DNA of 64,000 bases from Hybos culiciformis (Eukaryota; Arthropoda; Insecta; Diptera; Hybotidae): positions 83,215,712 to 83,279,711 of the forward strand of contig OZ023273.1 of the NCBI GenBank assembly GCA_964007475.1, read 5' to 3'. This document shows, in pieces, positions 58,638-64,000 of this stretch. Made by a program: the position numbers and the translations under genes. Position 1 is the first letter of the stretch, and each line of letters begins with the position of its first letter. A model generated the notes under the pieces. That model had not been told where the DNA came from and searched no databases. It was given only the letters and a program-made list of their open reading frames with translations.

Positions 58638-59348
58638 TTTTTTTTTCAAAAATTAAATATTCTAAAATAATTATAATTTCTTGATATATTTAGAAAAATA
58701 ATAATTCCATACAATGTTACACTTTGTTGCTCAAATAAATATTAGTTTTTGGTCAGTTTTCTCAAAATAACCAACTTATCAATGTCATTGAAGGAAAACT
58801 GGATGATTTAATAATAAAGTCATTGAAATATAAGTAAAATAAATATGTTGGAAAAAAAATTAATTATTTTGCATTTGCCCACATCTTAAATTTTTACACA
58901 AAATTTATACTTAGATTTTAAAATTGTTTTTAAGAAAATCTATATTCAAATAAGGAAATTTAGAATATAAGTTTTGTGTATTAATGCAATTATTTTATTA
59001 AAGCCATATATATATATGTAATATCAATATTTTTTAGTAAGTAATTATAGGCGCAATGCCAATGTCAAAAAAAATTTTTTTACTAAAATTTAATTTTTAA
59101 TACTATTAAGATTAAAAAAATGTTCAAAAATCATAATTTTATTATAATTTATAATGTTAAATACGGTGTTAATATTTTTTTAATTAATTATTAGCTAATA
59201 ATTCCAAAATCATAACGAATAATGAATTAAATATTAAAGTTGTATATATTAAGTAATTAAATTTGAATAAAACCTATAACGATTCAAGAATAATTCATAG
59301 TTTTAAAAAAAAGTGCACAATTCCAAAGGCTTCAAAAATTCTGCTTTG

Positions 59349-59795
59349 TTCTTTAAAGTTCATGAATACGGTTAGTGGAATGAAATAAACGGGTTCATGA
59401 ATACGATTAGTGGAATGAAATAAGAGAGAAATTTTTAAAATAAATTCCAGGGATTTTAATTATTAAAGAAGACAAGTGCTCTTTTATGTTATTTAAGAAA
59501 GCTGAAATCATAGGGGCAATATGGCTGAGTGGATAGAATATCGGATTACAATTCTGAAGGAGCCAAGTTCGATCCCCCGATACTGAGAATTTTATGAAAA
59601 TTTTTTTTTTTTTAATTTTTTTAACATAATAATGTAGTTACGCCAAATACAAAATACCAAAGAGGGAGAGATAATAAATTGGTCAATTAATTTTTGCAGA
59701 TTGATCTAATTAATTTCCGTAAAGCGTCATCATTTTTAAAGTTAAAATTTTTCTCTTAATTTAAATATCTGTAGGTACTTCGTTTTGGTAAAAAA
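59349..59795. repeat. Loop repeat L
   Basis: Repeated in inverted orientation at 62143-62560. It begins with two tandem copies of TTCATGAATACGATTAGTGG and continues with the tRNA-like unit at 59513, to TACTTCGTTTTGGTAAAAAA. Confidence 0.88.
59513..59580 (+). other. tRNA-like unit, type ACA (in L)
   Basis: GGGGCAATATGGCTGAGTGG, CGGATTACAATTCTG, AAGTTCGATCCCCCGA. A box TGGCTGAGTGG, B box AGTTCGATCCC (first G changed). Followed 20 bases later by a T12 run, a potential Pol III terminator. Confidence 0.68.
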
Positions 59796-60417
59796 AAATT
59801 ACTTAATATATACAACTTTAATATTTAATTCATTATTCGTTATGATTTTGGAATTATTAGCTAATAATTAATTAAAAAAATATTTACACCGTATTTAACA
59901 TTATAAATTATAATAAAATTATGATTTTTGAACATTTTTTTAATCTTAATAGTATTAAAAATTAAATTTTATTAAAAAAAAATTTTTTGGCATTGGCATT
60001 GCGCCTATAATTACTTACTAAAAAATATTGATATTACATATATATATATGGCTTTAATAAAATAATTGCATTAATACACAAAACTTATATTCTTAATTTC
60101 CTTATTTGAATATAGATTTTCTTAAAAACAATTTTAAAATCTAAGTATAAATTTTGTGTAAAAATTTAAGATGTGGGCAAATGCAAAATAATTAATTTTT
60201 TTTCCACATATTTATTTTACTTATATTTCAATGACTTTATTATTAAATCATCCAGTTTTCCTTCAATGACATTGATAAGTTGGTTATTTTGAGAAAACTG
60301 ACCAAAAACTAATATTTATTTGAGCAACAAAGTGTAACATTGTATGGAATTATTATTTTTCTAAATATATCAAGAAATTATAATTATTTTAGAATATTTA
60401 ATTTTTGAAAAAAAAAA

Positions 60418-60450
60418 GTCTGAAGGTGCCAGGTTCGAACCCAATTATGA
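60418..60450 (+). other. Truncated tRNA-like 3' half (right arm)
   Basis: Mirror of 58607-58637, B box GGTTCGAACCC intact, followed by TTTGTTTTTTTTT. Confidence 0.65.
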
Positions 60451-60723
60451 TTTGTTTTTTTTTTAATATTTGAAATTTTTTTTACATAATAAAATGATTT
60501 CTACAAGTAATAAGACAAAAATTGTTTTTTTGTTAGTGGGTACTGGTATGACCTAAAAGACGAGGGCGAGCGGGGTCCCCTTACTCCCCCCGTCCCTAAA
60601 ATTTATTGGTACTGACAGATGGAGAAAATTAATAGTTTTTCTTGTTCCAAATAAATAAAAAAAAAAAAAAATGAATGGTTTATTAGAATTTTTTTATTAT
60701 ATTTTACAAATCGAAAATCATAT

Positions 60724-60792
60724 GGGCTATATGGCTTGGTGGCTAGAACATCGGACTATAAGAGTGAAGGTGTCAGGTTCGATTCCCCCCAA
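60724..60792 (+). other. tRNA-like unit, type ATA (right arm)
   Basis: Mirror of 58264-58330 with the same A and B boxes, followed by an interrupted T-run beginning about ten bases after the CCCCCC. Confidence 0.68.
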
Positions 60793-62142
60793 TGAATTTA
60801 TTTTTTTTTTTATTTTTTTGAACATAATAATTTTTAATTTTTTTGAACATAATTTTTTTATTGGTAGAATATGTAATTTTTTTGCTTGTAATATTGGGCC
60901 CTATATATACATATATTTGAAATTAAAAAAGTGTACGATAATTATGAATTCCTACCCAAAATTTTTGGTCTGGTAATCTTTATTTCACCAGAGCTACCTA
61001 TTTTGAAAATTTTTTTTTTGCATATTTTGAGCCGGGAAAACCTATAATGATAAATTACTTGATCGATATCTATACTATCAATGCCAAAATATACCTATGT
61101 TGTTTCTCAAGGCTTTAATAAAATTATTTGTAACGAGTTTAGTGCGTCCAATATTATAAATTTGTTTTATAGGATATAATGTTTATAACTTTAGTGGTTA
61201 CATGATCTCTGTAAAAAAAATAAAACAAAAACATGAAACATGAAATGAAATGTGATCACTTTTCTTACTTATTTTTCTCCCGGGAAATTCGTACTTTTGT
61301 TAGCGTTTATTATCTTATTAACTACACAGGATTAACAAATGCTTGTTTAAATACATATATACATATAACTGTCTTGTCATAGTAAGTGGTAAAACATGTT
61401 TGAAAATTAGTTGGGACTTTAGTGATATACCTATTATCCGGTGTCTAATTTTTTATGAATGATCACAAGATTATGTTAATTCTATTGTGAAAATAAGACA
61501 ATATTGAAAAATAGTTCATTCAACTCGCTATTAAAAAACTGATTTCTGAATAGGATAGTTTTTTTTCACAATTAAATTTTTAAAAAGAAATAGCATCTCG
61601 ATACTTAAATTTATGCATCTGTGAAGGTTTCCAATATTTTTTACATCCATTTTATAGCAATATTCAATTGCATTAATTCATATATGAAATTATACAGTTT
61701 TCAACTAAGTTCTCAAATAAGTTTTTAGCTACATTTTAATTTAATAATATGTATTATAAAATTATGAAACACTATTTATTAATTAAAAGTTTTTTCCATT
61801 TATATAAATTAAAATAAAAAATCAAAGAGCGCCTAATTTGCAAATTTTTTTGAACCAAATTTGCTACAATTTTACTTAGCTCTGTGTTTTGCTTCAAAAA
61901 TAGAATATGTAAAAAAAATTATAAATTAGTGGCTGATAAAAACATTTTGATTTGTTTAAATATCTCAAAAAAACTAATTATTATGAAAAAAGATTTAAAA
62001 ACTATGAATAACAATTAAAATAAAAATCAGTCCATCAGTCCAAAAGAAGTCCATTATTTGTAGCCACTGTTATTTCATAGTTTAAATCTTAAGTATAAAC
62101 TTCTGTAGGCAGTTCTATGACTGCTTCGTGTGTTTTTTTTTT

Positions 62143-62560
62143 TTTACCAAAACGAAGTATAGATACTTAAATTAAGAGAAAAATTTTAACTTTAAAAATT
62201 ATGACGCTTTACGAAAATTAATTAGATCAATCTGCAAAAATTAATTGACCAATTTATTATCTCTTCCTCTTTGTATTTGGCGTAACTACATTATTATGTT
62301 AATAAAAATTAAAAAAAAAAAAAATTTCATAAAATTCTCAGTATCGGGGGATCGAACTTGGCACCTTCAGAATTGTAATCCGATATTCTATCCACTCAGC
62401 CATATTGCTTTCTAAAATAACATAAAAGAGCACTTGTCTTCTTTAATAATTAAAATCCCTGGAATTTATTTTAAAAATTTCTCTCTTATTTCATTCCACT
62501 AATCGTATTCATGAACTCGTTTATTTCATTCCACTAACCGTATTCATGAACCTTAAAGAA
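62143..62560. repeat. Inverted copy of loop repeat (L')
   Basis: Complement of 59349-59795, including the tRNA-like unit and the doubled CCACTAATCGTATTCATGAA. Differences from L are more frequent than between the arms, including a GCACCTTCAG/GCTCCTTCAG change next to the B box. Confidence 0.88.
62343..62409 (-). other. tRNA-like unit, type ACA (in L')
   Basis: Minus strand copy of the unit at 59513 with TGGCTGAGTGG and AGTTCGATCCC boxes. Confidence 0.65.
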
Positions 62561-62630
62561 CTTGAATTTTTATATTATTTAGAAGACTCTTTATATGATT
62601 TTAGAAAGCAAAAATTATATGGCCGTATGG

Positions 62631-62685
62631 CTTAGTGGATAGAACACCAGACTAATAAGTCTGAAGGTGCCAGGTTCGAACCCAA
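62631..62685 (+). other. tRNA-like unit, type AAT
   Basis: GGCCGTATGGCTTAGTGG (A box TGGCTTAGTGG), CAGACTAATAAGTCTG hairpin, GCCAGGTTCGAACCC (perfect B box), then TTTGTTTTTTTTTTT. The CTAATAA loop looks like tRNA-Ile(AAT), but the hairpin has a 6-base loop and the T stem is imperfect. The best preserved unit, and the full-length source of the halves at 58607 and 60418. Confidence 0.7.
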
Positions 62686-62780
62686 TTATGGTTTGTTTTT
62701 TTTTTTAATATTTGAAAAATGATGACGGACGATTCTCAGAAAAATGATGACGATTCTCAGAAAAATTCTATATGAAAATG

Positions 62781-62840
62781 GATTTTTACCCTCTACCAAA
62801 TTTCTTCCAACGCCGCTAAAGAAGTATAAACTTCAACAAA
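62781..62840 (-). repeat. Outer module shared with the 13.2-kb element
   Basis: GATTTTTACCCTC and CGCCGCTAAAGAAGTATAAA are the inverse of 13228-13281. This marks a probable outer end of the foldback complex. 62841-63151 is AT-rich intron sequence. Confidence 0.65.
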
Positions 62841-63151
62841 ATCAAAAAATTCCATACAATAATTTTTTTTAATTTATTTTTTTTTTTCGATTTTCATTGT
62901 TATTTTAAGATTCGTTCGCATTAATTTTTTTTTCTAAATATTAAATATTTTTCTTCAAATTGAAATAAATGTAGTTTTTGTTATTCTTTTTAAAATTAAA
63001 TTTTAAATATTTTTGTTTGTTTACAATTTTTTTTAACTAGCGTAAATTAATATAGTGTGGACGCATTTATTAAATGTAAGATATAGAAATAACCTTTAGT
63101 GAAAGTGGAGCTCGCTTATAACTTAAACAAATTATTTAGGTAATTTAACAG

Positions 63152-63775
63152 ATTTTGGAAAGTACACTCACTTGGCTCAATGATTGGGAACAGAAGTATA
63201 TTAATGGGGAAATTTCTGGAAATGAGTTTTTAAGCCAGCAAACATCTAAAAATTTTAGAATATCTTTAATGTCAACAATGGGACTATGTAAATATTTAAT
63301 TGAAAATTATGATTTTAAATACATTTTAACAGGAAGACTTAATCAAGATAATTAAATAATTTGAAAACAAGCTTTAAGATTATTTGTTCGTAATTTTCAC
63401 GATCAATCATATTAATATAGAAATATAATTTTAAAAGTTTTTTGGAACAATTCGTCAAGCTGGTGGTTCAAATCAACATCCAAGTTGTACTACATTTCTA
63501 CAATTATATAAATTATAGTGTCATTAAACCCCCAGTTTATGGTAATTGCAACAGTCAGAAAATTTAATTAAAATGAGTGAAATTGAAACACTGTTTCATT
63601 AGCAAGCATCATCAAGTATGCTAAAACTACAAAATCTTAAAATTAAAATTGATAGTTTGATTGAATTCAGTGATTGGGAAGCTGAAGACGTATTCGTATA
63701 TGATGAAAATTGTAGTATGCAACCTGCTTTTGACTGTGTCATGTATTATGTTACAGGTACATATGTAGTGGCAAC
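63152..63775 (+). pseudogene. P-element-type transposase, C-terminal exon
   Basis: Follows the acceptor TTTAACAG. ILESTLTWLNDWEQKYI, then FLSQQTSKNFRISLMSTMGL, KYLIENYDFKYILTGRLNQD, a stop, then in other frames FFGTIRQAGGSNQHPSCTTF (about 63438-63500) and, at 63618-63770, FSDWEAEDVFVYDENC and DCVMYYVTGTY. This order, with LTGR-NQD, FFG-IRQAGG-N-HP and DC-YYVTG, is typical of the C-terminal part of P-element and THAP9-like transposases. It ends at TTACAG|GTACAT, a possible further donor, immediately before a small palindrome. Confidence 0.88.
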
Positions 63776-63780
63776 ACTAC
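63765..63780. repeat. Short perfect hairpin
   Basis: GTAGTGGCAACACTAC, 6-bp stem, 4-base loop. Close to the point where P-type homology ends, so it may mark the end of another insertion. Confidence 0.6.
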
Positions 63781-63797
63781 AAGTTTTACTTTCGGCC

Positions 63798-63879
63798 GTG
63801 TCAAGTAAACCTCAGCCAAGCTAACAACGCACAGTCAATAACTGCGCAGTTGTTAACTGGCAGAGTGTTCACTTGACAC
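63798..63879. repeat. 82-bp near-perfect palindrome
   Basis: GTGTCAAGTAAAC... pairs with ...GTTCACTTGACAC, and the inner GTTAACAACTGCGCAGT-type arms pair around CAATA. A small hairpin MITE or the end of a longer element beyond the window. Confidence 0.75.
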
Positions 63880-64000
63880 GCCACACACACAAAAAATGAA
63901 GAACGTCAAAAAGATAAAAAATTTTCCTTCTTCTACATTTGGATTTTGCTCACGACAGAAGTCGTAAAGAAGAAGAAAGAAAAATAAAATTAACTTTAAA

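Larger units (their letters stand above)
56914..62138. mobile_element. Large palindrome A-L-A', 2.3-kb arms
   Basis: Left arm 56914-59258 and right arm 59799-62138 are inverted and nearly identical; the only differences noticed are single bases and small indels. Both arms contain the same landmarks in mirror order: CACACGAAGCAGTCATAGAA terminus, a TAGCTCTGGTGAAATAAAG unit, tRNA-like units, and a G-rich ACGGGGGGAGTAAGGGGACC block (58459; complement at 60572). The loop is about 540 bases. The mirrored 101-codon frames at 58078-58383 (-) and 60671-60976 (+) lie over the tRNA-like unit and are not credible genes. No transposase seen; mobility is inferred from the related copies at 13.2 and 49.7 kb. 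Confidence 0.88.
56590..63151 (+). other. Last visible intron of the P-type gene, expanded by a palindrome
   Basis: Donor CAG|GTAGTT at 56590 and acceptor TTTAACAG at 63151. The flanking codons join in phase 0 as KDFQ and ILESTLTWLNDWE, which matches the continuous family sequence. So the 6.5-kb foldback complex lies in an intron and did not delete coding sequence. Confidence 0.8.

Noticed and set aside
58264..62685. Calling the tRNA-like units tRNA genes
   Set aside because: Acceptor, anticodon and T stems do not pair properly by eye (for example a 6-base anticodon loop at 62631), several units are 3' halves only, and CCA-adjacent acceptor ends are missing.

Overview
The window looks like arthropod, most probably insect, nuclear DNA. 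It is very AT-rich, full of homopolymer runs, and almost all recognisable sequence is transposable elements. The coding fragments include jockey-type LINEs, an mdg1/412-like Gypsy element, hAT and P-element transposases, a chymotrypsin-like protease and a mitochondrial ribosomal protein S6 relic. I see no intact host gene, no CRISPR, no rRNA and no canonical tRNA gene. The exact taxon cannot be fixed from sequence alone.

Layout. 0-12.5 kb: two decayed copies of one LINE (LINE-I), an mRpS6 pseudogene, a decayed ZBED/hAT fragment, and a non-autonomous hAT element with a perfect 8-bp target duplication. 12.6-14.9 kb: two hAT elements that used the same 8-bp target; the first was invaded by a foldback element. 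19.7-37 kb: a four-level nest. LINE-I (minus strand) is split by LINE-II (minus strand), which is split by a Tc1/mariner-type element with long repeat-built inverted termini, which is split by a Gypsy retrotransposon (minus strand, LTRs 237/238 bp). Target duplications mark each of the three insertion steps: GAAGTAG/GAAGTTAG, TA and CCCA. Removing the TA insertion restores the LINE-II reverse transcriptase frame. 40-46 kb: tandem repeats and several short non-autonomous DNA transposons. 46.35-48.8 kb: a nearly complete hAT element with one frameshift. 48.85-49.4 kb: serine protease exon(s), broken by a stop. 50-53.6 kb: Helitron-like and MITE sequences. 53.7-63.8 kb: a multi-exon P-element-type THAP transposase pseudogene. 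Its last visible intron has been expanded to about 6.5 kb by a large palindrome.

Most unusual part. The structure at 56.9-62.8 kb is arranged A-L-A'-L': 2.3-kb near-identical inverted arms A and A', plus a 0.45-kb loop L that is itself repeated in inverted form outside the arms. It carries at least five tRNA-like units with Pol III A and B boxes and two further 3' halves, falling into three sequence types, and most are followed by T-runs. A smaller relative sits at 13.2-14.34 kb and a solo terminal module at 49.7 kb, so this appears to be a mobile foldback family that has picked up Pol III promoters. It is the best candidate here for something undescribed.

The genes do not form a pathway. 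The window is a record of successive insertions, and the order of events can be read from the nesting.
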